From NCBI GenBank assembly GCA_016841745.1, contig JAENYO010000003.1, positions 360,287 through 424,286 of the forward strand: DNA of 64,000 bases, given 5' to 3'. This stretch comes from Acetomicrobium hydrogeniformans (GTDB lineage Bacteria; Synergistota; Synergistia; Synergistales; JAFGMB01). Within the stretch, counting starts at the first letter, position 1. Each line of letters opens with the position of its first letter. The position numbers and the translations under genes were made by a program. The notes below the pieces were generated by a model. The model was not told where the DNA came from and made no database searches. It worked only from the letters and a program-made list of their open reading frames with translations. Shown here piece after piece: positions 9,010 to 17,732 of the stretch.

Positions 9010-10305
9010 TCAGGAACTGGTTTGGAAATTCCAGTTTTCTTCTGAGTTATAAACGGGAAGTACTATCCCTCCCTGGGGTATTACCCATGAGGAAAAGCTG
9101 CTTCCATATTTTTTGATGATAAGGGGAAGGATCTCTTCCAGAGAGTCTATCTTATGGCAGTACATTTTTCGGGAGTCTATCCCGGTGACTGAAGAGTAAA
9201 GGTAAATATCACATTTCTGTGCCAGCTTTGCCAGATAGTAAATTTTATGTGCTCCAAATCTGAAATCTTTCTCAAAGGTTTGAACAGCTTCGTATGGTTC
9301 CATCTTTCTTTCTGCCCATTCCTGAAAAACAGGATGTCCATAACCTTCTGCCAATTCTGCAAAGAAAACGATGGTACCGCCTTCCTTTAAAGCAGCAGAG
9401 CACATTTCAAGAGCCTTATGGGCCTGGTACATGTTTATATCCTTGGGAAAACCCCCTGCAGATACAAAAACTACGTCTGCCTTTTTTTCAACAGGAGCAA
9501 AATTCATCTTCCTGAAGACTTCTATTCCCTTTTCCCATGCTTTTACAGCATCACCGGCCACCAGCCTGACCACCTGTTTATGGCTGTTACTCACGCAGTT
9601 AACAATAAAATGAAGGGGACAATATTTTTCAACTGCTTCAACCATCTGTTCACTTACAGGATTTCCGGATGTTTTCCCTATCCCTACTCCCGGAAAGGTC
9701 ATCATATGGTGATTCTTCATTATGGTCTCTCTTCCGGCTACACCGGGAAGGATGCTTTTTCTCCCTCCGGCAAACCCGGCATAGTAGTGTAAAAGAACTT
9801 CACCTATGGCTATCCGGATATCTGCTTCAGCAATAACCCGGTTGATTTTGAGTTCATTCTCACCTGAAAGTATTCCCATGGTAACCAGATCGGGAGAATC
9901 GCAGTCATGATTTATGATATTGTATTCCCTGAAAATATTTTCTCCCGTTATGCTTATGATCTCTTCCCGATTCATAGGCCTGTGTGTACCTGTTGCTATT
10001 ATGATGTCTATCTGTTCCTTTGATATTCCCTGACCCAGGAGCTTGTCCAGGACTGGCGGCAGTAGTTCCGAGGTCGGAGTAGAACGGGTCAGATCATTTA
10101 CTATGACTGCCACTTTCCGGGGCTTGATCATCCGGATCAGATTCGGGAGAGAAGGCCCCGATGTGGGTTTTTCAAGCAGAGTCCTGACCTCTTTACCCAG
10201 GTCTTTGATAGGATCGAGCCCGGAAGGTTCCAGTATCCCGAGAAGATTTTTATCAGGGATAGTTATGGAAAGCTCTTGTTTCCCGTATTTCAATGTAGTT
10301 TTCAT
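9010..10305 (-). CDS. LarA-family nickel-dependent 2-hydroxyacid racemase
   Basis: A 431-residue LarA homologue (DUF2088 family). Known members use a nickel-pincer nucleotide to racemise lactate or other 2-hydroxyacids. Residues that in LarA bind substrate and cofactor are recognisable: DLTRSTPT near 72, GTHRPM (His) near 106, LLHYYAG (His) near 171, GGRKSILPG (cofactor Lys) near 180, and NHHMM (His) near 198. It is the last gene of the operon behind the TAXI transporter, 70 bases past the permease. The cofactor makers LarB, LarC and LarE are not in the window. The substrate is inferred to be the acid imported and oxidised by the same operon. Confidence 0.87.
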   Translation of the reverse strand: MKTTLKYGKQELSITIPDKNLLGILEPSGLDPIKDLGKEVRTLLEKPTSGPSLPNLIRMIKPRKVAVIVNDLTRSTPTSELLPPVLDKLLGQGISKEQIDIIIATGTHRPMNREEIISITGENIFREYNIINHDCDSPDLVTMGILSGENELKINRVIAEADIRIAIGEVLLHYYAGFAGGRKSILPGVAGRETIMKNHHMMTFPGVGIGKTSGNPVSEQMVEAVEKYCPLHFIVNCVSNSHKQVVRLVAGDAVKAWEKGIEVFRKMNFAPVEKKADVVFVSAGGFPKDINMYQAHKALEMCSAALKEGGTIVFFAELAEGYGHPVFQEWAERKMEPYEAVQTFEKDFRFGAHKIYYLAKLAQKCDIYLYSSVTGIDSRKMYCHKIDSLEEILPLIIKKYGSSFSSWVIPQGGIVLPVYNSEENWNFQTSS

Positions 10306-10377
10306 AGATCAGCCTCCAAAATGAACTACAGATCCAGTTTTCATATCATTATATGGCATTCAGAGAAGATATCCCTA

Positions 10378-12354
10378 TCAGGCCTCCTGTTCCCTGGATT
10401 GAAGAGGAGGGGTATAGGAGGTACCTGCCAGTTTCTGCCAAATTATAACAATAACTGTAAAGGCTATACCAAAGCCATCTGTCATTATCCCGGGAAATAT
10501 CAGCAGGACCGCTCCGGCGAAAAGCATGATCCTCTGGGCTATATTGAGTTGTCCTATCAGGAAATTCTGTACTGCTGCTGCTATCGCTATAACGCCTATA
10601 ATACTTGTTCCTACTGCTATTCCTATATCCATAAAAGATCCCTGAACCAGTAACAATTCCGGGCTATAGACAAATGTAAAGGGTATCAGGAAAGCAGCAA
10701 GAGATATTCTGAACCCGGTCCATCCGACTTCCGAAGGTTTTTGACCGGATATACCGGCAGCACCGTATGACGCTATTGCAACAGGAGGAGTAAGATTGGA
10801 AAGACATGCGAAGTAATATGCAAACATATGCGCAGCCAGTGGATTTATTCCTAATTGTAGTAGTGCTGGAGCTGCAATAGTTGCGGTAACTATGTAGCAG
10901 GCGGTAGTAGGAAGACCCATTCCCAGTATTATACAGACCACCATGGTCAGGAAAATCGTTACGATAACGCTTCCATGAGCAAGTGATACTATGTTGTCTC
11001 CCAAAACAAGTCCTAATCCCGTGAGATTTGTAATCCCGATTATGTTTCCCACAACGGCACATGCCATACCCACTCCCACGGTTCCCCGTGCTCCCTGCTC
11101 CAGTGCCCTCAGAAAGGCTTTGGGAGTAAGTCTTGTTTCTTTTTTCAGAGAACTCACGACAAGTGAAGATATAATTCCGTAAAAAGCGGCATATAGAGGT
11201 GTCCTGCCCGTAAGAAGAAGCCATACAATAATCAGGATAGGGACCATAAGATGTCCCCTTTCCTTCATGACGACCCGTAAGGGGATAATATTTTCGCGGG
11301 GTATTTTTGTCATGCCCATTTTAATAGCTTCTATATGAATTACAGCATACTCGGCGAGGTAGTAAAGTACGGCTGGTATGGCAGCTGCCAACATGATCTT
11401 CGAATAATGGATACCCAGAAATTCTGCCATTATAAAAGAAGCGGCTCCCATGACAGGAGGCATTATCATCCCGCCTGTTCCAGCTACTGCTACAACTGCT
11501 GCTGAAAATACGGGTTTGAATCCGGCATCCCGCATTAAGGGGATGGTAAATGTTCCCGTTGCTGCAACGTTCCCTACGGCACTTCCATTTATCATTCCCA
11601 TAAGACCGCTTGCGATAATGGAAACCTTTGCTTCTCCTCCAATGGTACGCCCCGCCAGGGACATGGCAAGGTCCTTGATAAAAAGTCCCATACCCGTTTC
11701 TGTAAGGAATGCACCAAAAAGGATAAAGAGAAATATGTATGTTGATGATACCCCCAGGGCTATGCCGAAAATACCTTCAGATGAAAGAAACAGATGGTAC
11801 ACAATTCTTTTGAAGGTAAATCCCGTATGACCCAGGACTCCGGGTATGTATTCACCCCAAAAACCGTAAGCGAGGAAAATCATGGCCAGGATTGTGAGTT
11901 CTTTTCCTATGGTTCTCCGTGATGCTTCCAGGACACATATTATAAGGATAGTTCCCATAACATAATCAGATGTTACGGCAGTGCCCCTGATACTGAAAGC
12001 ATCAAAAAAGAAAAGAATGTAAAGGCTGGAGGATAGTCCCAATGCCAACCATATATAATCAAAAAAACTCAATCTCTTCCGGGGCGATCCTTTGAAAGCC
12101 GGGTAAAGAAGGAAAGTGAGAGTGAGAAGGAAAGCCAGGTGAACGCTGCGGTGCTTCATAGCCATTAAGGTGCCGAAACCTGATGTATAAAGGTGAAAAA
12201 CGGACATGGCAATAGCCACAATGCTTATAACTATAGCCCACTTGCCATTGAATTTTCTGAATCTGGACTCAGAGTCTACCTTTTCAAGGACCTTTTCTGC
12301 GTCAAGTTCCTTTTCGGTAGATGTTTCGGTATTTAGATTAGTAGTTTCGGCCAT
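10378..12354 (-). CDS. TAXI-type TRAP transporter fused permease (QM)
   Basis: A 658-residue inner-membrane protein in which the small and large TRAP permease subunits are fused, as is usual for TAXI systems. The N-terminal 45 residues are polar and acidic. About 16-18 hydrophobic helices follow, with the DctM-like signatures GLMGMINGSAVGNVAATGTF cut into loops and MGLPTTACYIV. It works with the receptor encoded just upstream, driven by an ion gradient. The frame extends to 12378, but AAGGAGGTT lies directly before the ATG at 12354, which is the better start. A hairpin separates it from the receptor gene. Confidence 0.92.
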   Translation of the reverse strand: MAETTNLNTETSTEKELDAEKVLEKVDSESRFRKFNGKWAIVISIVAIAMSVFHLYTSGFGTLMAMKHRSVHLAFLLTLTFLLYPAFKGSPRKRLSFFDYIWLALGLSSSLYILFFFDAFSIRGTAVTSDYVMGTILIICVLEASRRTIGKELTILAMIFLAYGFWGEYIPGVLGHTGFTFKRIVYHLFLSSEGIFGIALGVSSTYIFLFILFGAFLTETGMGLFIKDLAMSLAGRTIGGEAKVSIIASGLMGMINGSAVGNVAATGTFTIPLMRDAGFKPVFSAAVVAVAGTGGMIMPPVMGAASFIMAEFLGIHYSKIMLAAAIPAVLYYLAEYAVIHIEAIKMGMTKIPRENIIPLRVVMKERGHLMVPILIIVWLLLTGRTPLYAAFYGIISSLVVSSLKKETRLTPKAFLRALEQGARGTVGVGMACAVVGNIIGITNLTGLGLVLGDNIVSLAHGSVIVTIFLTMVVCIILGMGLPTTACYIVTATIAAPALLQLGINPLAAHMFAYYFACLSNLTPPVAIASYGAAGISGQKPSEVGWTGFRISLAAFLIPFTFVYSPELLLVQGSFMDIGIAVGTSIIGVIAIAAAVQNFLIGQLNIAQRIMLFAGAVLLIFPGIMTDGFGIAFTVIVIIWQKLAGTSYTPPLQSREQEA

Positions 12355-12388
12355 GTCCGAAACCTCCTTAACTTTCATGTACTTGGAA

Positions 12389-12417
12389 GCAGGAGGAACG
12401 GGTAAAGTTCCTCCTGC
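12389..12417 (-). promoter_or_regulatory. Intercistronic hairpin between receptor and permease
   Basis: Perfect 11-bp stem GCAGGAGGAAC / GTTCCTCCTGC with a 7-base loop and no T run, placed between the TAXI receptor stop and the permease start. It may protect the upstream mRNA or reduce read-through so that more receptor than permease is made. Each arm contains GGAGG or its complement. Confidence 0.75.
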
Positions 12418-12436
12418 ATTGTGATGTCTTTCCTGA

Positions 12437-13453
12437 CTATTGAGCGATCAGCTTTGCCGGTATCTCAATACCCTGTTCTCTGTAATATTTAACTGACCCG
12501 GGATGGAGAGGTAGAGTCATTCCATTGAGGGCGTTTTCCAATACGGTGTTTTTTGTAGCTTTATGGGCATTGACAAGATCTTCATGATAGTCATAGATCC
12601 CTTTGGTAATCATGTAGATCAATTCTTCAGGCTGATCGTCTCTTGTGAAAAGAATGTTTGAAAGGGCTATGGTATGTATGTCTTGTTCCTGTTTCGGGTA
12701 GGTCCCGGCCTTGATAGTATAGGGGAAATACCATGGATATTTTCCGGTAATTTCCTGTATCTTATCTTCTTCCAGGGAAATCAGCTTTGCAGCCCCGGTA
12801 GACAATACATCCAGCACTGCTGCAGTAGGTACTCCGCCAGCAATGTGGGAAGCAATTATCTGCCTGTTTTTCAGAAGATCTACAGCTTCGTTGTATCCTA
12901 CAAAGTCGGCTTTTACATTTACTTCCCCGGCGTCTTTCATGTAGTTAAGCCCGTAAGCACTCAGCATTTCCCTGGTGTTAATTTCTGTAGCACTGGCAAC
13001 GGCTCCCGGCACTATTTTCTTTCCTTCCAGTTCTGAAATACTGCTTATCCCTGAATCAGCAGCTACTACCCAGTGCATTACATTGGGGTAAAGGGCTGTA
13101 ATTCCTCTCAGTGATCTGGCAGGAAATCTTTTTTTCCCATCATAGGTTCCGGTACCATTAAATGCATAATAGCAGATTCCGTTTTGGCCTAAGGCTATCT
13201 GAACTTCTTCATTCATCATAAGTTCAACATTCTGTGGAGTTCCTGCAGTTGATTGGGCTGCAGCTTTAATCCCATCGAGTTTCTTTGTCCATATCTGTGC
13301 CATGGCATTTCCTATGGGGTAATATGCCCCGCCTGTTGTAGCTGTAGCGATATTGATCCTGTAGGTCTTTGCCTCTGCCTGAACGGAAAAACTGAAGAAA
13401 ATACAAGTTACTGCGAGTAATGCTATTAACAGAATGCCAACCAGCTTTTTCAT
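12437..13453 (-). CDS. TAXI family TRAP transporter solute receptor
   Basis: A 338-residue periplasmic binding protein. A signal peptide covers residues 1-28 (ending VQAEA). The mature start YRINIATATTGGAYYPIGNAM is split here as YRINIATATT and GGAYYPIGNAMAQIW and is the hallmark of the TAXI family. AQSTAGTPQNVELMM and YHEDLV follow. TAXI substrates are mostly unknown, with glutamate, 2-oxoglutarate and other carboxylates reported. It lies 18 bases after the DUF1667 gene with AAGGGGG upstream, so it is part of the same operon. Confidence 0.93.
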   Translation of the reverse strand: MKKLVGILLIALLAVTCIFFSFSVQAEAKTYRINIATATTGGAYYPIGNAMAQIWTKKLDGIKAAAQSTAGTPQNVELMMNEEVQIALGQNGICYYAFNGTGTYDGKKRFPARSLRGITALYPNVMHWVVAADSGISSISELEGKKIVPGAVASATEINTREMLSAYGLNYMKDAGEVNVKADFVGYNEAVDLLKNRQIIASHIAGGVPTAAVLDVLSTGAAKLISLEEDKIQEITGKYPWYFPYTIKAGTYPKQEQDIHTIALSNILFTRDDQPEELIYMITKGIYDYHEDLVNAHKATKNTVLENALNGMTLPLHPGSVKYYREQGIEIPAKLIAQ

Positions 13454-13472
13454 GTTATTTCCCCCTTAAGAA

Positions 13473-13910
13473 TTATTTTTGTTTCAGCAATTCCCTTTCT
13501 CCTGTTATGCAATTCCCGGTAAGACGAAGTTCCTTTTCTTCGCGCTTAACCTTTCTTGTAACGATGATCCTGCAATCTGTACCTGCCGGCTTCTCTATAA
13601 CCACATCTCCGATTTCAAGGGGAGCGTCCATTGTAATGGACCTGATATCATCCATTACTTTCCCTATGGATTCCAGTGGAATAGGTGAATCCGTCCTTAC
13701 ACTGGCCAGGGGAAATTCTCCTCCACTTACCAGAACACTGCTGGCAATGGTCCTCAGCGGATTTTCCACTTCCTGTCTTGCCCAGCTTTCTCCCCTTTTG
13801 CAGGTGTTCCCTTCAACCTTAACGAATTCAGCTTTTTCTCCATCCTTAACTTCAACCTTCAGGGTACATCCATTAGGGCAGACCACACATGTGTATTCCC
13901 TGATGCTCAT
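13473..13910 (-). CDS. DUF1667 (COG3862) redox-partner protein with CxxC pairs
   Basis: A 145-residue protein with Cys motifs CVVCPNGC near residue 8 and NTCKRGESWARQE near 36, then DPLRT-like NPLRTIASSV. DUF1667 proteins are usually encoded with a GlpA/LhgO-like oxidase and a second FAD oxidoreductase, as here, and are thought to form one complex with them. The ATG overlaps the stop of the FAD oxidoreductase by four bases (ATGA), which indicates translational coupling. A metal or iron-sulfur centre on the Cys residues is likely but unproven. Confidence 0.87.
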   Translation of the reverse strand: MSIREYTCVVCPNGCTLKVEVKDGEKAEFVKVEGNTCKRGESWARQEVENPLRTIASSVLVSGGEFPLASVRTDSPIPLESIGKVMDDIRSITMDAPLEIGDVVIEKPAGTDCRIIVTRKVKREEKELRLTGNCITGERELLKQK

Positions 13911-15145
13911 TCCACGCTCACCTCCAGCCTTGAACAGGAAGCAATATCATTGGCTTTAAGATCTACCCTTATCATTTCCGCCGGATGGAGACGGACCATT
14001 CTTTTCCTCTTTATTTCCGTTTCCCCGTCCTTTATTACAATGGTTCTGTTCCTCCAGGGTGCAGATACCCTCATGGATAAAGTGAGATCCATTCTTCCTG
14101 AAATGGCCTGGGGCAGGGTGTACCTTATCCCTTCTCCAGCTGAAACCGGAATGGAAGATCTTCCTTCTTTAATCCCCCTGACATAATTGGCTGCAAAGGC
14201 TCCGGCGCTTGCTGCTTCCAGGGAAACCCAGTCGACCAGGTCGTGAACGTGAAGCACGTTGCCGCAGGCAAAAATTCCCGGAATACTGGTCATAAAAGCA
14301 TCATCCACTATGGCTCCACTCGTTTTGGGATCCAGCTCAATACCGGTATCCCTGGAAAGGTCATTTTCAGGAATGAGGCCTACCGAAAGCAGAAGGGTAT
14401 CACAGGGTACGTATCTTTCTGTTTCGGGAATGGGGCATCTATCCTGGCCAACCTGGGCCACGCTGATCCCTTCAAGGCGATCTTTACCATGGATATTGGT
14501 AATAGTTGTGCTGAGGAAGAGGGGGATATTGAAATCGTTAAGGCATTGCTGAATATTCCGGGGAAGTCCGCTTGAATAGGGCAGGAGTTCGAAAACTGCT
14601 TCCACATGTGCTCCCTCAAGGGTCATCCTTCTTGCCATGATAAGACCTATATCACCGGAACCGAGAATGCAGACCCTTTTCCCGACCATTATGTTCTCAA
14701 GGTTTATGAGGTTCTGGGCTGCGCCGGCTGTGTATATTCCAGAGGGCCTCCTGCCAGGTATGGAAATAGCTCCCCTGGTTCTCTCCCTGCAGCCCATGGC
14801 AAGAATTACCGCACCAGCCTGGATGACTCGATAACCTTCCCTCGAACTTACAGAAAGAACCCTGTTCTCATCAAGGGAAAGGACTATGGAACCTTCCATT
14901 ACGTTTATTCCAAGTTCCTGAAAACGGTCGATAAAACGCCCTGCATATTCCGGACCGGAAAGACTGCTGCCGAAGGTATGAAGGCCAAAACCGTCATGGA
15001 TACACTGGTTAAGAATACCTCCAAGTATCCGATCCCTTTCGATGAGAAGTACATCCTCACAGCCATTCTCTCTGGCGGATATAGCAGCCGCAAGTCCTGC
15101 CGGTCCTCCTCCTATTATGACAATACCTCTTTTTTCAACGGTCAT
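13907..15145 (-). CDS. FAD-dependent pyridine nucleotide oxidoreductase
   Basis: A 412-residue two-dinucleotide-fold flavoprotein. The FAD site is IVIIGGGPAGLAAAISA near residue 8. The NAD(P) site is RVCILGSGDIGLIMARR near 155. GIFACGNVLHVHDLVDWVS near 285 is the second FAD contact. It resembles the middle subunit of GlpA-like/COG0446/DUF1667 complexes and probably passes electrons between the substrate oxidase and NAD(P). The stop codon of the upstream oxidase shares a base with its ATG (TAATG), so the two are coupled. Confidence 0.9.
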   Translation of the reverse strand: MTVEKRGIVIIGGGPAGLAAAISARENGCEDVLLIERDRILGGILNQCIHDGFGLHTFGSSLSGPEYAGRFIDRFQELGINVMEGSIVLSLDENRVLSVSSREGYRVIQAGAVILAMGCRERTRGAISIPGRRPSGIYTAGAAQNLINLENIMVGKRVCILGSGDIGLIMARRMTLEGAHVEAVFELLPYSSGLPRNIQQCLNDFNIPLFLSTTITNIHGKDRLEGISVAQVGQDRCPIPETERYVPCDTLLLSVGLIPENDLSRDTGIELDPKTSGAIVDDAFMTSIPGIFACGNVLHVHDLVDWVSLEAASAGAFAANYVRGIKEGRSSIPVSAGEGIRYTLPQAISGRMDLTLSMRVSAPWRNRTIVIKDGETEIKRKRMVRLHPAEMIRVDLKANDIASCSRLEVSVE

Positions 15146-16623
15146 TATTTCTGATCCCCCTCTCTGACTTTGCCGACAAAAAGAGGGGAAGTCCTGCTTC
15201 TCAGGATAAACTCTTCAGGAGAGAGCCCGAATTCATCCCTTAGTATTTTAGTTATCCTGGGCATGCAGAATCCTCCCTGGCATCTTCCCATGCCTGATCG
15301 GGCTCTGTATTTGATGCTGACGAAGGTCCTTGCTCCGAGGGGGTTGTTTATGGCATCCAGAATTTCCTGTTTTGTTATCTTTTCACATCTGCAGATGATT
15401 TCTCCGTAATTTGGATTTTCAGAGATGAGTTGTTTCTTTTCTTCCTCCGGAAGTTCGCTGAAGAAGAAGGGAGATCCCTTTCTGTCCGGGCTGAAATGTA
15501 CATTAGGCCTCAGGGGCAGGTGGTCACCGACCATTGACAAAACCATCTCAGCAATTGCAGGAGCAGATGTGAGTCCCGGGCTTTCTATACCTGCCAGGTT
15601 GATAAACCCGTTGATGTCTCTCCTGTCCTCTATGACGAAATCGCTATTCCCGCCCACTTCTGGAGGAGTGAGCTTCGGGCGAACTCCTGAGAAGTTGCGG
15701 ATGAAGTCGGACATCTGAAGATCAGGGAGAAGATTATGCCCTTCTTCCCGGAGAGATTTCATAATCTCTGCAGTACATGCATAATCTTCATGTTCTTCAA
15801 TATATTCAGCACTTGGTCCTATGAGGATATTCCCGTCAACGGTGGGGGTCAGATGGATACCCAGACCAGGATCATCTGTTCTGGGTGCAGGGTATATGAG
15901 TGTCTTGATGGTACCGTTGAGGCGTTTGTCAAGGACATAATATTCCCCTCTGCAGGGATAGATCCGATATTCTTCAATTCCAGCCATTCTACAGATCGAA
16001 TCTGCAAACAGGCCGGCAGCATTGATCAACACCTGAGTCTGGAGACGGGTTCCTGACTTCATCCTGATCATAAATCCACCATCTGTCAGGGTTTCTATTG
16101 AGGAAACCTCCTGACACAGGTGGAAGTGCACTCCGTTATCATGGGCATTCTCCGCAAGACCTATGGTCAGACCATAGGGACATACTATTCCGCTGCTTGG
16201 AGAATATAATGCACTGATCCCACTTACACCGGGCTGGATTTTCCGCATTTCTTTCTGGTCAAGGATTTTCAGACCTGGAACTCCATTAACTTCACCCTGT
16301 TCCTTCAAACGATACAGGGTGGGGATATCTTTCTCATCTTTGGCGACAGTGATTTTGCCGATTCGTTTCATCTTTACCTTAATATCCCTGCAGAGTTTAT
16401 CCATAAGCTTATTCCCACGGACGTCCACCTTCGCCCTTAGTGTCCCTGGTTTGTAATTGATACCGGAATGGATAACTCCGCTGTTCCTGCTGCTTGTTCC
16501 GAGTCCTACATCGGATTCTTTTTCTATGAGTGAAACAAAGAGGTCATAGCGTGAAAGTTCGCGGGCTATGGCACACCCGACAACTCCTCCTCCTATGATC
16601 GTCACATCGTATCCTTTTTTCAA
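15145..16623 (-). CDS. LhgO/GlpA-like FAD dehydrogenase with C-terminal BFD-type [2Fe-2S] domain
   Basis: A 492-residue flavoenzyme of the DAO superfamily, oxidising a 2-hydroxyacid or glycerol-3-phosphate-like substrate. The FAD motif VTIIGGGVVGCAIARELS begins near residue 7. GTSSRNSGVIHSGINY near 43 is typical of L-2-hydroxyglutarate oxidase and GlpA. The C-terminal 90 residues carry a BFD-like Cys cluster (CRCEKIT, GRCQGGFC). The frame extends to 16662, but AGGCAGGTG precedes TTG 16623, which gives the family N-terminus. First gene of the operon. The racemase and TAXI neighbours favour a hydroxyacid substrate over glycerol-3-phosphate. Confidence 0.88.
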   Translation of the reverse strand: MKKGYDVTIIGGGVVGCAIARELSRYDLFVSLIEKESDVGLGTSSRNSGVIHSGINYKPGTLRAKVDVRGNKLMDKLCRDIKVKMKRIGKITVAKDEKDIPTLYRLKEQGEVNGVPGLKILDQKEMRKIQPGVSGISALYSPSSGIVCPYGLTIGLAENAHDNGVHFHLCQEVSSIETLTDGGFMIRMKSGTRLQTQVLINAAGLFADSICRMAGIEEYRIYPCRGEYYVLDKRLNGTIKTLIYPAPRTDDPGLGIHLTPTVDGNILIGPSAEYIEEHEDYACTAEIMKSLREEGHNLLPDLQMSDFIRNFSGVRPKLTPPEVGGNSDFVIEDRRDINGFINLAGIESPGLTSAPAIAEMVLSMVGDHLPLRPNVHFSPDRKGSPFFFSELPEEEKKQLISENPNYGEIICRCEKITKQEILDAINNPLGARTFVSIKYRARSGMGRCQGGFCMPRITKILRDEFGLSPEEFILRSRTSPLFVGKVREGDQK

Positions 16624-16708
16624 TAAGGACACCTGCCTTAGATAAAATATTGTCGATCTCAAACTGCAACTCGTCGATTGTTTCAGGGGAAAGGGGAGGA
16701 TAAATATC

Positions 16709-16722
16709 TTGGTATACCAAGG
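16709..16722. promoter_or_regulatory. Palindromic operator, GntR/FadR type
   Basis: CTTGGTATACCAAG is a perfect 14-bp palindrome matching the TGGT-N-ACCA core of FadR-subfamily operators. It lies between the hydroxyacid operon and its divergent GntR regulator, just downstream of the predicted operon start. Confidence 0.75.
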
Positions 16723-16743
16723 TATTCCAAAACCTCATTAAAA

Positions 16744-16772
16744 ATGCTATCATAATGTTTAGATTATTTCAA
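16744..16772 (-). promoter_or_regulatory. Probable promoter of the hydroxyacid operon
   Basis: On the minus strand TTGAAA (16767-16772), 17-base spacer, TAGCAT (16744-16749). Transcription would begin near 16737, so the palindrome at 16709-16722 would sit in the early transcribed region, where a bound repressor could block. Confidence 0.5.
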
Positions 16773-16867
16773 GAAGTATCTCGCATACGAAAATTCATTT
16801 AACTGGTTTGCCTGTGTTACTATTTATGTTGATCGTTGATATCAGACATAAGACAGGAGTATGGAAA

Positions 16868-17632
16868 ATGAATGATAGTCGAAAAAAGACAATAGACGAT
16901 CTTATGGAGCTAATTGAGTCAGGAAGCGTTATTGATGAGAGAGGTAAATTGCCTACGGAGAGGGTATTGTCTGACCTTTTGAAGGTCAGTAGAACTTTGT
17001 TGAGAGAAGCTATTGTTTCCCTTGAAGCCATGGGGCTTCTGGAAGTTCGTGAAAGGCAGGGTATTTTCCTTTTAGGAAGAGGAAACAGGGATCTCCCTCC
17101 CAGGATAGGTCTGGCCTTTCTCTGGCCAATGGAAACCCTGGGGCAGGTTATGGAGATAAGGCAGATCATCGAGGGAAAAGCTGCCTATCTTGCATCTTTG
17201 AGAAGAACAGATGATGAAGTGGAAAAACTGAAAGCATGTCTGGGAGAGTTGAAAATGATCTTTTCAGGACACGGAAGTGATGAGGCCCAGCAGGGGGCCT
17301 ATTGGAACACGGTCCTCCATAATACGATCTTTCAGGCAACTCATAATACCATCTTGTCCAGAATCCACGAGAATATTACCGAGCTTATGGAAAAATCCAT
17401 AGTATCCATGCGAATGCAGATCCTTGATTCAGAGCAGCCGGAAAGAGCTGCGGCAATTCTTCAGCAGCATGAGGACCTGGTCAATGCAATTGTCATGCAG
17501 GATAGCCATAAAGCGCTCAAGGCAGCTGAATCTCATCTGGGTTATACCTTTGACATTCTTGAAGAGCAGAGCAAGCTGAACCCTTTTTCTGAACTCCTGA
17601 CCAGAAGGCTTGAAATAAATTCTGAATCTTGA
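16868..17632 (+). CDS. GntR family regulator, FadR/FCD subfamily
   Basis: A 254-residue regulator. The winged helix (residues 5-72) contains LPTERVLSDLLKVSRTLLREAI in two parts and GLLEVRERQGIF. The all-helical FCD effector domain follows (MEIRQIIEGKAAYLASLR, LHNTIFQATHNTI, HEDLVNAI), including the Asp/His-type metal ligands usual for the fold. The frame extends back to 16808, but AGGAG at 16855-16859 fits ATG 16868. It is divergent from the LhgO-like operon and shares the palindromic region, so it is the likely local regulator, with the imported hydroxyacid as a possible effector. Confidence 0.9.
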   Translation: MNDSRKKTIDDLMELIESGSVIDERGKLPTERVLSDLLKVSRTLLREAIVSLEAMGLLEVRERQGIFLLGRGNRDLPPRIGLAFLWPMETLGQVMEIRQIIEGKAAYLASLRRTDDEVEKLKACLGELKMIFSGHGSDEAQQGAYWNTVLHNTIFQATHNTILSRIHENITELMEKSIVSMRMQILDSEQPERAAAILQQHEDLVNAIVMQDSHKALKAAESHLGYTFDILEEQSKLNPFSELLTRRLEINSES

Positions 17633-17675
17633 TGTAGAAAGATCTTTGCAGGGGATCCGGAAAAATTACTGATCA

Positions 17676-17703
17676 AAAGGGACCCCGGGAATGGAGTCCC
17701 TTT
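17676..17703. terminator. Terminator between convergent genes
   Basis: AAAGGGAC (17676-17683) pairs with GTCCCTTT (17696-17703), between the GntR gene and the leftward amidohydrolase gene. Confidence 0.65.
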
Positions 17704-17732
17704 AAAATATCATACATACCTTCCTGTCACCG

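Noticed and set aside
14606-15154. 182-residue plus-strand frame
   Set aside because: Antisense to the FAD oxidoreductase gene, which has clear nucleotide-binding motifs.
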